Shown: positions 1 through 8,810 of the stretch, piece by piece
Numbering within the stretch: position 1 is the stretch's first letter
How the letters are laid out: every line of letters starts with the position of its first letter
DNA from: Erwinia sp. E602
Lineage (GTDB): Bacteria; Pseudomonadota; Gammaproteobacteria; Enterobacterales; Enterobacteriaceae
Direction: 5' to 3'
Length of the DNA: 64,000 nt
NCBI RefSeq assembly: GCF_018141005.1
Contig: NZ_CP046581.1
Coordinates: 248,001 to 312,000, forward strand
Translations under genes and position numbers: made by a program
Notes under the pieces: model-generated
What the model saw: the letters and a program-made list of their open reading frames with translations, nothing else
What the model was told of the DNA's origin: nothing
Databases searched by the model: none

Positions 1-556
1 TTAAATATACCTCATGCATGTTTCTGGTAGACCCGTATAGACATACTGGCAGAACGGCTTTGGTTTTTTTGTTCCGCAGTCGGTCAATTTCAGATGGATT
101 GATATTATAGGATCGATCTATATTGGCAAATGTCGGCGTAGCTCCGATGGCCAAGACAGCATTTTCTGTCGCGGCAAAGGAATTAATCGGAAGTATAACT
201 TCGTCACCCGGGCCAACCCCTACGGACTTCAGCGCAATTTTTATTGCGTCAGTCCCGCTTGCTGTGGCAATACAGGTATGGGCCTCATACAGTTCTTTTA
301 ATTTACTTTCAACATGGCCAATGTATGGTCCGCTTGTAAAACATCCACTGCTGATAACTTCACCAATAATTTCCAGACATCCCTTGCGCTCTGAAGAATT
401 GTTTAGTCGTGAAAGAGGAAGAAAAGAAACCTTTGAGGAACCGTCATCCTCGTTTTGTGAGTTTATTGCAGTACATACCTCTCTGAAACGCCCATGGATT
501 TCAGATTCTTCTGATGCACTGAAAAAAATCATATTTAATGAGGTTATCTCTTGCAT
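1..556 (-). CDS. DegT/DnrJ/EryC1/StrS-family sugar aminotransferase, NtdA-like (5' part, runs off left edge)
   Basis: The reading frame opens with ATG at 556 behind an AGGAG ribosome site and stays open for 185 codons to the window edge, so the C-terminal half is missing. Visible blocks are FTSGPY (about residue 79), ATASGTDAIKIAL, GPGDEVILPINSFAATENAVL and KAVLPVCLYGS. These form the PLP and substrate region of the DegT fold; the Schiff-base lysine would lie beyond the edge. The blocks resemble Bacillus NtdA, the 3-oxo-glucose-6-phosphate:glutamate aminotransferase of kanosamine synthesis, but that comparison is from memory. A sugar aminotransferase role is well supported; the exact substrate is not. 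The gene is AT-rich compared with the rest of the window and diverges from a broken HAD phosphatase gene, which suggests a decaying acquired sugar-modification locus. Confidence 0.8.
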   Translation of the reverse strand, partial: MQEITSLNMIFFSASEESEIHGRFREVCTAINSQNEDDGSSKVSFLPLSRLNNSSERKGCLEIIGEVISSGCFTSGPYIGHVESKLKELYEAHTCIATASGTDAIKIALKSVGVGPGDEVILPINSFAATENAVLAIGATPTFANIDRSYNINPSEIDRLRNKKTKAVLPVCLYGSTRNMHEVYL

Positions 557-971
557 TAATTACTCCTGTTTTGTGCACATTTTACTTCCGACATTAAGCA
601 CCAAAAACTCTTAAGATACATTAGATATTTTAGTGATCTACTTCACAACACTTTACTTGCGATATAAAACAATACTTTCTGGATATTTATGTGAAATATC
701 CCTATAGTTCTCTAGCTTTATTAAAAAGATAATTAATTCATGGAAAACAATTATATGAAAAATGTCAATTATTTACACTGAAATATTTAGTTAAAAATTG
801 TTTGATATTTTCTCCTGGTTAAATTGTCACCATCTTTTTTTATTCATCTATAAGTAAGGATTGTTAAAGTTTATGATACCTTCATGGTTTATGACTTTCA
901 GCCTGCATGAAACTACCGGCTCAGCAGTGAAACTGACCGGTCAGGCTTACGTATAGATAAGGAAGGTTTGA
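557..971. other. AT-rich intergenic region between divergent genes
   Basis: This gap separates the aminotransferase from the HAD pseudogene. It is strongly AT-rich and should hold both promoters. A CCGGCTCAGCAGTG / CACTGACCGG-like interrupted symmetry lies near 915-945. No other gene is recognisable. Confidence 0.4.
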
Positions 972-1762
972 ATGATAAAATTGAAATCACTGCAGGGATT
1001 ACCAGTCTTTAGTCTGTAGATATCTGGGGCGTTCTGTATGACGGAAAAAAAGACGCTTGTTGCAGACAAGCTTCTGGAGGTACTCAGCTCCAAAGGAAGA
1101 ATTATGCTTATCAGCAATTCGTCCCGATCTGAGCACGAAGTGCTCAGCCTGCTTAAGGAAAAGGAATCAATACTGATTTGGTTGACAGGATAATAATCTC
1201 AGGCAGACTTATTAAAGATGATATTACCATTAGCCTCGGCACTGCCGGCATGCATTATTATCTAATCGGAACCGTCGGTGCAAGCGTATTGCTTGAAGAT
1301 ATTATGGCCAAGTCATCATCCAGCCCTGACAAATGTCAGATAGTGATTGCTGCCAATCATATATTTGAAAGTGACACTGAGCATGACGAAATCATAGGAT
1401 GTTTATTAAAGAACGAAACTCCTGTTTATTCGACCAATTCTGACCGTTTTGTGAACATTAATGGCAACCTTCAGAAAACAGCCGGATATTTCTATACGAG
1501 GCCCCGTCAAGCAGGAGTAAAAATAATTGAATACGGAAAGCCTAACGCTGAAATTTTCAGGAAAGGACTTGAGGCTGCGGGCTGCTCTCCGGCTGACGCC
1601 TGCATGATTGGTGATTCTCTTGAGACAGATATTGAGGGGGCTAGAAATTCAGGCATAAAATCTGATCTTCTAGAAGGTGGCGGGGGGCTAACTCATACGG
1701 AAGACGAAATACGTCAGGCTATCCCCGACTTTATTATCAACGTCGGGCCAATAAGGGCTTAA
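972..1762 (+). pseudogene. HAD-superfamily class IIA (NagD-like) phosphatase, frameshifted
   Basis: The gene begins at ATG 972 behind AAGGAAGG. Protein similarity passes through three frames. Frame 972 gives MIKLKSLQGLPVFS and meets TAG at 1017. The frame of 1013 carries HAD motif I, DIWGVLYDGKK. After the seven-A run at 1045-1051 the next frame carries motif II, LISNSSRS. From about 1163 the last frame continues to the stop at 1762 with motif III (YGKPNAEIF) and motif IV (MIGDSLETDIEGARNSG). At least three indels are therefore needed to restore one class IIA hydrolase of about 263 residues. The open part from TTG 1178 lacks the catalytic aspartates and cannot be an active phosphatase. Decay of an acquired gene is more likely than three sequencing errors, though one shift sits in a homopolymer. 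Confidence 0.8.
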
Positions 1763-2340
1763 CTTTGTTGATGCCTGCCTGCATATTTCCTGATTCATAA
1801 TGTGGTTCCGACAACGCACATAATGTAGGTTTTGATCATCTGGCGGTAAATTCGCGGGTTTACCTGCAAGATAAATGTTCTCCTGCAGTAAGCATCTCTG
1901 TTAAAACATTAATTGCATATCACCCTTTAAACAAGTCAAGCATTGCATCATAAAGGAAAAGGATCATGCATGCTGCTATTTTTCCTTAAATCAAAAATCC
2001 ATCATGTAAGTACCTCAACGTGATACACCAATTTTTTAGGCGTCATTCACTATATAAAGCATGTCGGGATTAGTTTAACCAGATGATCCGGGAAAGGGAA
2101 GAAGCGGATCTTTACCCCGGCACGGCGCTTTTTTCTGCTCACCCCCACATCACAGATGGCAGATGTACTATATGTATGTAGTGAGCGTCAGGGGATGGAC
2201 GATGGGCGGCGGAGACCTTTACCCGCGCTGCTGCCGCGGCATGCTTCCGGAAATTGCCAGATAAAGAAGAAAACGGAACCACGCAGGGCAGCGGTGCGGT
2301 AATTTTCCGTAAAAATAGAAGTCAGCTAACCAAACGCTTA
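1763..2340. other. Long gene-free stretch
   Basis: About 580 bases follow the HAD pseudogene with no convincing ORF, RNA or repeat. Base composition shifts from AT-rich to the GC-rich composition of the host near 2100, so the edge of an acquired segment may lie here. No attachment site or direct repeat was recognised. Confidence 0.4.
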
Positions 2341-2347
2341 CCGGATG

Positions 2348-2366
2348 GCGCACTACGTTAGTGCGC
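2348..2366. promoter_or_regulatory. Candidate NtrC binding site (GCAC-N7-GTGC)
   Basis: GCGCACTA-CGT-TAGTGCGC is a perfect 8-bp inverted repeat. It contains GCAC-N7-GTGC, the spacing of known NtrC enhancer sites. It lies about 110 bp upstream of the -24 element at 2462, a usual distance for NtrC activation. A second inverted repeat, TGCGCACCG/CGGTGCGCA (2362-2387), overlaps it but has the wrong spacing for NtrC. Confidence 0.6.
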
Positions 2367-2461
2367 ACCGCGTCAAAACGGTGCGCATTATCTGCACCTC
2401 ACCCCTTCGCTGGCATCAGCGAAACCATTGCTCATCAAGGATCTGCGGCTTGCGGGCGCTA

Positions 2462-2477
2462 TGGCACAAAGCTTGCT
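2462..2477 (+). promoter_or_regulatory. Sigma-54 (RpoN) promoter
   Basis: TGGCAC (2462-2467), a 5-nt spacer and TTGCT (2473-2477) match the sigma-54 consensus TGGCAC-N5-TTGCW. The GG and GC dinucleotides are exactly 10 bp apart. Transcription would start near 2489 and read into the ABC transporter gene at 2656. Together with the NtrC-type site upstream, this points to control by nitrogen limitation. Confidence 0.85.
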
Positions 2478-2480
2478 TAG

Positions 2481-2587
2481 CTTGTTTGTACATGTCATGA
2501 CAAGTGATGTAACAAATCAACAACATTAACTGAGTCACAACTTTGCACCCTGCCAGGTGTTTTGTTATCACGCTGGTTGTATATACA
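2481..2587. promoter_or_regulatory. Candidate repressor operators in the leader
   Basis: CTTGT-N14-ACAAG (2481-2504) lies at the expected transcription start. TGTATATACA (2578-2587) is a perfect palindrome in the leader, resembling sites bound by HutC/GntR-type repressors of histidine utilisation genes. No such repressor is encoded nearby, so the assignment is inference. Confidence 0.4.
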
Positions 2588-2655
2588 TGACATGACATAT
2601 GTGCCTCTCATCAACACTGGCGGTTTGCTGTTCCCACACTTACCAGGAGCGTTTA

Positions 2656-3513
2656 ATGAAACAGATCCTCTTCTCACGCCGGTTGCTGGCCCCGGCCCTG
2701 ATCGCCTCTGCCCTGCTGGCGGCGTTACCGGCTCAGGCCAAAGAGTGGAAATCCATCACCATCGCCACCGAGGGCAGCTATGAACCCTGGAACCTGACCC
2801 TGCCGGGCGGCAAGCTGAGCGGCTTTGAACCGGAGCTGATGGCTGACCTCTGCCAGCGTATGCAGATCAGCTGTAAGCTGGTGGTGCAGAACTGGGACGG
2901 CATGATCGCCGGGATGCAGGCGGGAAAATATGACGTGATTATGGACGCGATTGTGATCACCCCGGACCGTAAGAAAGTGATCGACTTTACCGTGCCTTAC
3001 GCCTCCACCCCGGCCAGCTTTATCACCCGCAAGGGTCAACTGCTGCCGGAGGCCACCGGGCCGGACGCCACCATCAAACTGCATGATGACGCGAAAGAGA
3101 TCGTCCCGGCGATTGCCGCGCTGAAGCAGGCGCTGAAGGGCAAAACCATCGGTATCGCCTCTGGTACCGTCTATACGCCGTTTATCGATACCTACTTTAA
3201 AGACGTTGCCACCGTGCGGGAATACAGCGCCTCCGCCGATGCGATCCTCGATCTTCAGGCAGAGCGTATTGATGCGGTCTTTGACGATGTCACCTTTGCC
3301 GAGTCACTGCTGGGCAAACCGGAGAACGCCAGCCTGACCTTTAGCGGACCAAAGCTGAGCGGGCCGATCTGGGGTGAGGGGGAAGCGCTGGGAATCCGTA
3401 AGAGCGATGGCGAACTGAAGGCCAGACTGGACGTGGCGATCAAGGCCGCGCTGGCCGACGGCACGGTTAAAAAATTAAGCCAGAAGTGGTTTAAGACCGA
3501 CGTAACGCCATAA
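2656..3513 (+). CDS. Polar amino-acid ABC transporter, periplasmic binding protein (HisJ/ArgT/OccT type)
   Basis: Start ATG 2656 follows CAGGAG. The upstream in-frame extension lacks a ribosome site and would spoil the signal peptide. Residues 1-29 form a Sec signal peptide (two Arg, a Leu/Ala-rich core, ending AQAK). The mature part has the SBP_bac_3 pattern: EGSYEPWN near the N-terminus, GFEPELMADLC, YDVIMDAIVITPDRKKVIDFTVPY, and a second lobe with GKTIGIASGTVY. Members bind lysine, arginine, histidine or opines; the ligand cannot be read from sequence. It is the first gene of the sigma-54 operon, followed by both permeases and the ATPase. The ammonia-lyase homologue downstream suggests a histidine-like or related nitrogenous ligand. 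Confidence 0.9.
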   Translation: MKQILFSRRLLAPALIASALLAALPAQAKEWKSITIATEGSYEPWNLTLPGGKLSGFEPELMADLCQRMQISCKLVVQNWDGMIAGMQAGKYDVIMDAIVITPDRKKVIDFTVPYASTPASFITRKGQLLPEATGPDATIKLHDDAKEIVPAIAALKQALKGKTIGIASGTVYTPFIDTYFKDVATVREYSASADAILDLQAERIDAVFDDVTFAESLLGKPENASLTFSGPKLSGPIWGEGEALGIRKSDGELKARLDVAIKAALADGTVKKLSQKWFKTDVTP

Positions 3514-3526
3514 ACGGGGTGCGCTG

Positions 3527-4246
3527 ATGCTGGCAATGTTAGGTTTTGGAGACAACGGCTGGGGAGCGTTAATCCTCAGCGCGGCCCTCACCACCTTTCT
3601 GCTCTCGCTGACCGCCCTTATGGTTGGGGCGGTGGTTGGCGCGGGGGTGGCGGCCACGCGGTTATCCCCGCGGCGGGCGGTGCGCTGGGCTGGCGACGGC
3701 TATTCGATCGTTTTTCGTGGCATCCCGGAGCTGCTGATTATCTATCTGTTCTACTTTGGCGGCTCCGGGCTGGTCAGCCAGATAGGCCAGCTGTTTGGTG
3801 CAGACGGCTTTATTGAGGTGCCGCCGTTCATGATTGGCGCGCTGGCGATCGGGCTCATCTCCGCCTCCTATCAGGGTGAAGTTTACCGCGCCGCACGGCT
3901 GGCGCTGGCGCCGGGCGAAGTGGAAGCGGCGGTCGCCATCGGCATGCCGAAATGGCGCATCCTGCAGCGGATTATCGTGCCGCAGGTGGCGCGCTATGCG
4001 CTGCCGGGGCTGTCGAACGTCTGGCAGATGAGTCTGAAAGACTCGGCGCTGATCTCCGTCACCGGCATCGTGGAGCTGATGCGCGCCAGCCAGGTCGCCG
4101 CCGGCTCCACCCGCCAGTATTTTCTGTTCTACACCCTCGGGGCCGGCTGCTATCTGCTGCTGACGGTGCTCTCCAACAGCGCGTTCCGTCGGGCTGAACA
4201 GCGCCTAGGGCGCGCCCACCAGAGCCGCACCGCGGCGCAGAACTGA
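3527..4246 (+). CDS. Polar amino-acid ABC transporter permease (HisQ/OccQ type)
   Basis: This 239-residue inner membrane protein has five hydrophobic segments. The EAA loop reads GEVEAAVAIGMPKWRILQRIIVPQ, typical of HisMQ-family permeases, and FRGIPELLIIYLFYFGG precedes it. It starts 13 bases after the binding protein gene and should pair with the next permease to form the channel. The later ATG codons are inside the first membrane segment, so the first ATG is preferred. Confidence 0.9.
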   Translation: MLAMLGFGDNGWGALILSAALTTFLLSLTALMVGAVVGAGVAATRLSPRRAVRWAGDGYSIVFRGIPELLIIYLFYFGGSGLVSQIGQLFGADGFIEVPPFMIGALAIGLISASYQGEVYRAARLALAPGEVEAAVAIGMPKWRILQRIIVPQVARYALPGLSNVWQMSLKDSALISVTGIVELMRASQVAAGSTRQYFLFYTLGAGCYLLLTVLSNSAFRRAEQRLGRAHQSRTAAQN

Positions 4247-4260
4247 GCGAGGAGCCCGGC

Positions 4261-4992
4261 ATGATTGATTTTCCGTTTCTCGCCGACACCTTGCTGAAGC
4301 TGTCATCGGCACTGCCGGTGACCCTCGGCCTGTTTTTTGCGTCGTTTCTGCTCGGCGGCGTGCTGGCGCTGCTGATCCTCGCGCTGCGCATGAGCAGGCA
4401 CCGCCTGCTGAGCGGTTTCGCCCGGTTCTATATCCTGGTGTTTCGCGGTTCACCGCTGCTGATCCAGCTGTTCCTGATCTACTACGGGCTGGGCCAGTTT
4501 GAGGTGGTTCGCCACAGCCTATTCTGGCCTGTGCTGCGCGAACCCTTTGCCTGCGCGGTGGTGGCGCTGGCGCTGTGTACCGCCTCGTATACCGCGGAGA
4601 TCTTTCGCGGTGGCCTGCTGGCGATCCCGGCCGGGCAGATCGAAGCCGGCCTGGCCTGCGGCATGTCGCGCTGGCTGCTGCTGCGGCGCATTATCGCCCC
4701 GGTGATGCTGCGCCACGCGCTACCCGCCTACTCCACCGAAGCGATCCTGCTGGTGAAATCCACCGCGCTGGCCAGTCTGGTCACGGTGTGGGACGTCACC
4801 GGCGTGGCGCAGCAGATTATCCAGCGCACCTACCGCACCATGGAGGTGTTTATCTGCGCGGCACTTATCTACCTGATCCTCAATTTTATTATCGTGCAGA
4901 TCTATGCCTGGATCGAGCGACGCCTGTCGCCGCGCCTGCAGACGCTGCCCCAGCCTGCGGCCCTGACCGTTAGCGGAGAAAACCATGACTGA
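4261..4992 (+). CDS. Polar amino-acid ABC transporter permease (HisM/OccM type)
   Basis: The start ATG follows GAGGAG. The 243-residue protein has about five membrane segments. [20 protein letters not shown] and the EAA loop [23 protein letters not shown] mark it as the second HisMQ-type permease of the system. Its 3' end overlaps the ATPase start by 8 bases, which suggests translational coupling. Confidence 0.9.
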   Translation: MIDFPFLADTLLKLSSALPVTLGLFFASFLLGGVLALLILALRMSRHRLLSGFARFYILVFRGSPLLIQLFLIYYGLGQFEVVRHSLFWPVLREPFACAVVALALCTASYTAEIFRGGLLAIPAGQIEAGLACGMSRWLLLRRIIAPVMLRHALPAYSTEAILLVKSTALASLVTVWDVTGVAQQIIQRTYRTMEVFICAALIYLILNFIIVQIYAWIERRLSPRLQTLPQPAALTVSGENHD

Positions 4993-5761
4993 ACGGCCCC
5001 CCGTCACCCTGTCGATGCAGGATATTCATAAGTCCTTCGGCGCGCTGGAGGTGTTGAAAGGCATCTCGCTTGAGGCGCGTAGAGGCGACGTTATTTCGAT
5101 CCTCGGCGCCAGCGGATCGGGAAAAAGTACCTTTCTGCGCTGCATCAACCTGCTGGAAACCCCCGACGCCGGGGTGGTCAGCGTCAGCGGTGAAACCATT
5201 GAGATGAAACGCCACCGCCACGGCCACGCGCTGGCGGTCAGCCCGCGTCAGGTGGAGCGCCTCCGTGCCCGGCTCGGCATGGTATTTCAGAGCTTCAACC
5301 TGTGGTCGCATATGACCGTGCTGCAGAATGTGATTGAAGGCCCGCACTATGTGCTGAAGCGCGACCGCAAAGCGTGCATCGCCCAGGCCGAGCAGATCCT
5401 CGACCGCGTTGGCCTGCTGAACCGCAAAGATTTTTATCCGTTGCAGCTGTCGGGCGGCCAGCAGCAGCGGGTGGCGATTGCCCGCGCGCTGGCGATGGAG
5501 CCGGAGGTGATGCTGTTTGATGAGCCGACCTCGGCGCTGGATCCGGAGCTGGTCGGCGAGGTGCTGAAGGTGATGCGCAGCCTGGCGGAAGAGGGACGCA
5601 CCATGCTGGTGGTGACCCACGAAATGGGCTTCGCCCGCAACGTCTCTAACCGGGTGGTGTTTATGCATCAGGGCAGCATTGACTGCCAGGGCACGCCGGA
5701 TGAGATGTTCGGCAGCGGCGGCTCGCCGCGTTTTCAGCAGTTTATCTCCCGCCACCATTAA
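4985..5761 (+). CDS. Polar amino-acid ABC transporter ATP-binding protein (HisP/OccP type)
   Basis: The 258-residue cytoplasmic ATPase has Walker [11 protein letters not shown]-loop MVFQSFNLW, signature LSGGQQQR, Walker [15 protein letters not shown] and the switch histidine in VVTHEMGFA. The order and length match HisP. It energises the two permeases encoded just upstream. Confidence 0.93.
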   Translation: MTERPPVTLSMQDIHKSFGALEVLKGISLEARRGDVISILGASGSGKSTFLRCINLLETPDAGVVSVSGETIEMKRHRHGHALAVSPRQVERLRARLGMVFQSFNLWSHMTVLQNVIEGPHYVLKRDRKACIAQAEQILDRVGLLNRKDFYPLQLSGGQQQRVAIARALAMEPEVMLFDEPTSALDPELVGEVLKVMRSLAEEGRTMLVVTHEMGFARNVSNRVVFMHQGSIDCQGTPDEMFGSGGSPRFQQFISRHH

Positions 5762-5876
5762 CCCAGGCGGTCGTAGCGTACCGGCACGGCGGTCCGATCG
5801 CCCGGCCGGGCGCGTGGCCGTTGATTACGCCGGGCAGACCGCCACGCGCCGTCTGTCTTTGGGCAAGGAAACAGTC

Positions 5877-7367
5877 ATGAGCGAGACCATTATCTGGGGC
5901 GACGCGCCGCTGCGCTGGCAGGAGCTGGTGGCGGTGGCCGCGGGCGGTGCCCGGCTGGAACTGAGCGACGCGGCCTGGCGGCGAATTGAGAACGCCAGGC
6001 AGATCGTGCAGCACATCGTCGATGAGGGGCGGGTGGCCTACGGCATCAATACCGGGTTGGGGGCGCTGTGCAATATCACCCTCGACCCGCCGCAGCTCAG
6101 CCAGCTGTCGCGTAATACCCTGCTCAGCCACGCCTGCGGCGTCGGGCCGCTGCTCGGTGAGGCCGAGGCGCGGGCGATCGTCTGCGCGGCGATCGCCAAC
6201 TACAGCCACGGCTATTCCGGTATTTCACCGCGGGTGGTGCAGGGCCTGCTGGCGCTGCTCAACCAGCGGATCACCCCGCAGATCCCGTCGCAGGGATCGG
6301 TGGGCTACCTGACCCATATGGCGCACGTCGGGCTGGCGCTGATCGGCGTGGGCCAGGTCAGCTGGCGCGGACAGACGGTGAGCGCGGAGCAGGCGCTGCG
6401 CGAGGCGGGGCTGCAACCCTGCCCGCTGGCGGCCAAAGACGGCCTGAGCCTGGTCAACGGCACGCCCTGCATGACCGGCCTGGCCTGCCTGGCGCTGGCG
6501 GACGCTGAGCGGCTGCTGGACTGGGCGGACGTCACCGGCGCGATGAGTTTTGAAGCACTGCGCGGGCAGAGTGACGCCTTCGATGCAGAGATCCTCGCGC
6601 TGAAGGCCAGCGACGGCATTCGCCACGTCGGTGAACGCCTGCGCAACCTGACCGCCGACAGCGCCATCGTGGCGGAAAGCCGCGGCGTGCGCACTCAGGA
6701 CGCGCTCAGTCTGCGCTCGATGCCGCAGATCCACGGCGCCTGCCGCGACCAGTTTGCCCATGCCGCCCGGCAGATCGTCACCGAACTGAACGCGGCCACC
6801 GATAACCCGCTGGTGCTCGGCAGCCCGGACGCGTGGCGGGTGGTCTCGCAGGCCAATCCGCACGGTGAGTCGGTAGCGATGGCCGCCGATCTGCTGGCGA
6901 TGGCGCTGGCGGAGCTGGGCAGCGTGGCGGAACGACGTCTTGACCGGCTGGTCAACCCGCTGGTGAGCGGCCTGCCGGCGTTTCTGGTGGCGGAGCCGGG
7001 GGTCAACTCGGGGATGATGATCGCCCAGTATGTGGCGGCGTCGCTGTGCGGCGAAAATCGCCGGCTGGCGCAGCCGGCGGTGCTGGATAACTTTGTCACC
7101 TCCGGGCTGCAGGAGGATCATCTGAGCCTCGGCACCAGCGCGGCGCTGAAGCTGCTGAAGCTGGCGGAGAACCTGTACCAGATCCTCGCGATTGAGTATC
7201 TGCTGGCCGGTCAGGCGCTGGATTTTCACGGTGCGCACCGCGCCGGCAGCGGTACGCAGCAGGCGTGGCGGTTACTGCGGGCGCAGGTGGCCACCTGGCA
7301 GGAAGACCGCTGGCTGGCTCCGGAGATCGCCCGTGCCGCCACCATTATCAAAACTGAGAGGCTGTAA
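5877..7367 (+). CDS. Histidine ammonia-lyase (HAL/PAL family) homologue lacking the MIO-forming triad
   Basis: Start ATG 5877 has AAGGAA upstream, giving 496 residues, close to HutH. The frame is open further upstream but without family similarity. Conserved HAL positions include Tyr55 (VAYGINTG), His85 (LLSHA), Asn194 (LVNGT), Gln274 and Arg280 (QDALSLR), NPLV and Glu413 (LQEDHLSLG). The segment after GSVG, where HAL enzymes have ASGDLAPLAH and cyclise Ala-Ser-Gly into the electrophile MIO, reads YLTHMAH instead (residues 143-150). The active-site Tyr of QDPYSLR is Leu277, and GGNFHAE is QANPHGE. The fold is surely HAL-like, but classical MIO-dependent deamination seems impossible, so its reaction is open. 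It sits between an amino-acid ABC transporter and a permease in one operon. Confidence 0.85.
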   Translation: MSETIIWGDAPLRWQELVAVAAGGARLELSDAAWRRIENARQIVQHIVDEGRVAYGINTGLGALCNITLDPPQLSQLSRNTLLSHACGVGPLLGEAEARAIVCAAIANYSHGYSGISPRVVQGLLALLNQRITPQIPSQGSVGYLTHMAHVGLALIGVGQVSWRGQTVSAEQALREAGLQPCPLAAKDGLSLVNGTPCMTGLACLALADAERLLDWADVTGAMSFEALRGQSDAFDAEILALKASDGIRHVGERLRNLTADSAIVAESRGVRTQDALSLRSMPQIHGACRDQFAHAARQIVTELNAATDNPLVLGSPDAWRVVSQANPHGESVAMAADLLAMALAELGSVAERRLDRLVNPLVSGLPAFLVAEPGVNSGMMIAQYVAASLCGENRRLAQPAVLDNFVTSGLQEDHLSLGTSAALKLLKLAENLYQILAIEYLLAGQALDFHGAHRAGSGTQQAWRLLRAQVATWQEDRWLAPEIARAATIIKTERL

Positions 7368-8765
7368 ATGATGTCATCAACCGAATCCCGTGCATCGTCT
7401 CCACTGATTGAAACCCATACCATCGATCCAATCCCGCTGACCCAGCGGCACGGCGCGCCCGCCAGCCAGTTTACCCTGTGGTTCGGCGCCAACCTGCAGA
7501 TCACCGCGGTGGTCGACGGCGCGCTGGCGATCGTGTTTGGCGCAGAGGCGCTGACCGCAATTATCGGCCTGCTGATCGGCAACCTGCTCGGCGGCATCGT
7601 GATGGCGCTGCACGCGGCGCAGGGCCCCGGTACCGGCCTGCCGCAGATGATCACCAGCCGCGCCCAGTTTGGCGTGCGCGGTGCGGCGCTGCCGCTGCTG
7701 CTGGTAATTATTATGTACCTCGGCTTTGCCGCCACCGGCACGGTGCTCTCCGGCCAGGCGATCAACCGGCTGTTCGGCTTCACTGCGCCGCAGACCGGCA
7801 TGATCGTCTTTGGCGTGCTGACCGCCGTTATCGCCATCGTCGGCTACCGGCTGATCCACGTGGTGGGGCGCATCGCCAGCGTCGTCGCCATTATTGGCTT
7901 TGGCTACCTGGCCTGGCAGCTGTTTGCGCAGTACGACGTGGCGGCGGCGTTCGGGCAAAAACCCTTTACGCTGCCGACGCTGCTGCTGGCCGTGGCGCTG
8001 GCGGCAGGCTGGCAGATGACCTTTGCCCCGTATGTGGCCGACTATTCCCGCTATCTGCCCGCCGACACGCCGCGCGCGGCGGTATTCTGGCCGACCCTGC
8101 TCGGCAGCGTCACCGGCGCGCAGCTGGCGATGACCTTTGGCGTGCTGGTGGCCGCCTGCGGCGGGCACTTCCTCAGCGATCAGGTTGGCTTCCTCGGCGG
8201 GCTGGCCGCACCGGGGCTGGCCGTAGTGATCTACCTGGCGATCGTCACCGGCAAGCTGACGGTGAACTGCCTGAACGCCTACGGCGGCTTTATGTCGGCG
8301 CTGACGGTGGTCAGCGCGTTTCGCCGCGGGCAGGCGATCTCCGGGCTGGCGCGCGCCGCGTATATCCTTGGTTTCATCCTGCTGTCGCTGCTGATCGCGC
8401 TGTACGCCAGCGCCGACTTTCTGAAGTTTTTTAAGAACTTCGTACTGCTGCTGCTGGCGGTGTTTGTGCCGTGGAGCGCGATCAACCTGGTCGACTACTA
8501 CCTGATTTCGCACGAACGGGTCGATATTCCGGCGCTGTACGACGTTAACGGGCGCTACGGCAGCTGGAACGGCGTGGCGATCGGCTGCTACCTGTCTGGC
8601 ATCGTGGTGCAGGTGCCGTTTCTCAGCCAGGCGCTTTACACCGGCCCGCTGGCCACCTGGCTGGGCGGGGCGGATATCTCGTGGATCGTCAGCCTGGGGC
8701 TGACCTCACTGGTGTATTACCGGCTGGCAACAAGGCAGCAGCCGGTTTGCAGAGGGCGGCAATAG
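7368..8765 (+). CDS. NCS1-family permease (cytosine/purine/histidine-related type)
   Basis: This 465-residue protein has about 12 membrane segments. The N-terminal motif IPLTQRHGAPASQFTLWFGANLQI and the later PGTGLPQMITSRAQFGVRGAALP are typical of NCS1 nucleobase:cation symporters related to CodB. It starts directly after the stop of the ammonia-lyase homologue, so it should be the last gene of the sigma-54 operon. NCS1 carriers also occur in histidine utilisation loci, where they may move histidine or urocanate-like compounds. The substrate here is unknown. Confidence 0.85.
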   Translation: MMSSTESRASSPLIETHTIDPIPLTQRHGAPASQFTLWFGANLQITAVVDGALAIVFGAEALTAIIGLLIGNLLGGIVMALHAAQGPGTGLPQMITSRAQFGVRGAALPLLLVIIMYLGFAATGTVLSGQAINRLFGFTAPQTGMIVFGVLTAVIAIVGYRLIHVVGRIASVVAIIGFGYLAWQLFAQYDVAAAFGQKPFTLPTLLLAVALAAGWQMTFAPYVADYSRYLPADTPRAAVFWPTLLGSVTGAQLAMTFGVLVAACGGHFLSDQVGFLGGLAAPGLAVVIYLAIVTGKLTVNCLNAYGGFMSALTVVSAFRRGQAISGLARAAYILGFILLSLLIALYASADFLKFFKNFVLLLLAVFVPWSAINLVDYYLISHERVDIPALYDVNGRYGSWNGVAIGCYLSGIVVQVPFLSQALYTGPLATWLGGADISWIVSLGLTSLVYYRLATRQQPVCRGRQ

Positions 8766-8810
8766 CCGGAGGGCTCTCTACCGCCGGCAGACAGATGATG
8801 TGCTGGCGGG

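Noticed and set aside
2362..2387. Overlapping hairpins at the NtrC-type site read as a riboswitch or attenuator
   Set aside because: They lie upstream of the sigma-54 promoter and are not in its transcript; an enhancer site explains the first one better.
5679..5876. In-frame upstream extension of the ammonia-lyase homologue
   Set aside because: No family similarity or ribosome site; ATG 5877 has AAGGAA and fits the HutH start.
7377..8513. 378-codon minus-strand frame opposite the NCS1 permease
   Set aside because: Composition is that of an antisense shadow of a membrane protein gene.
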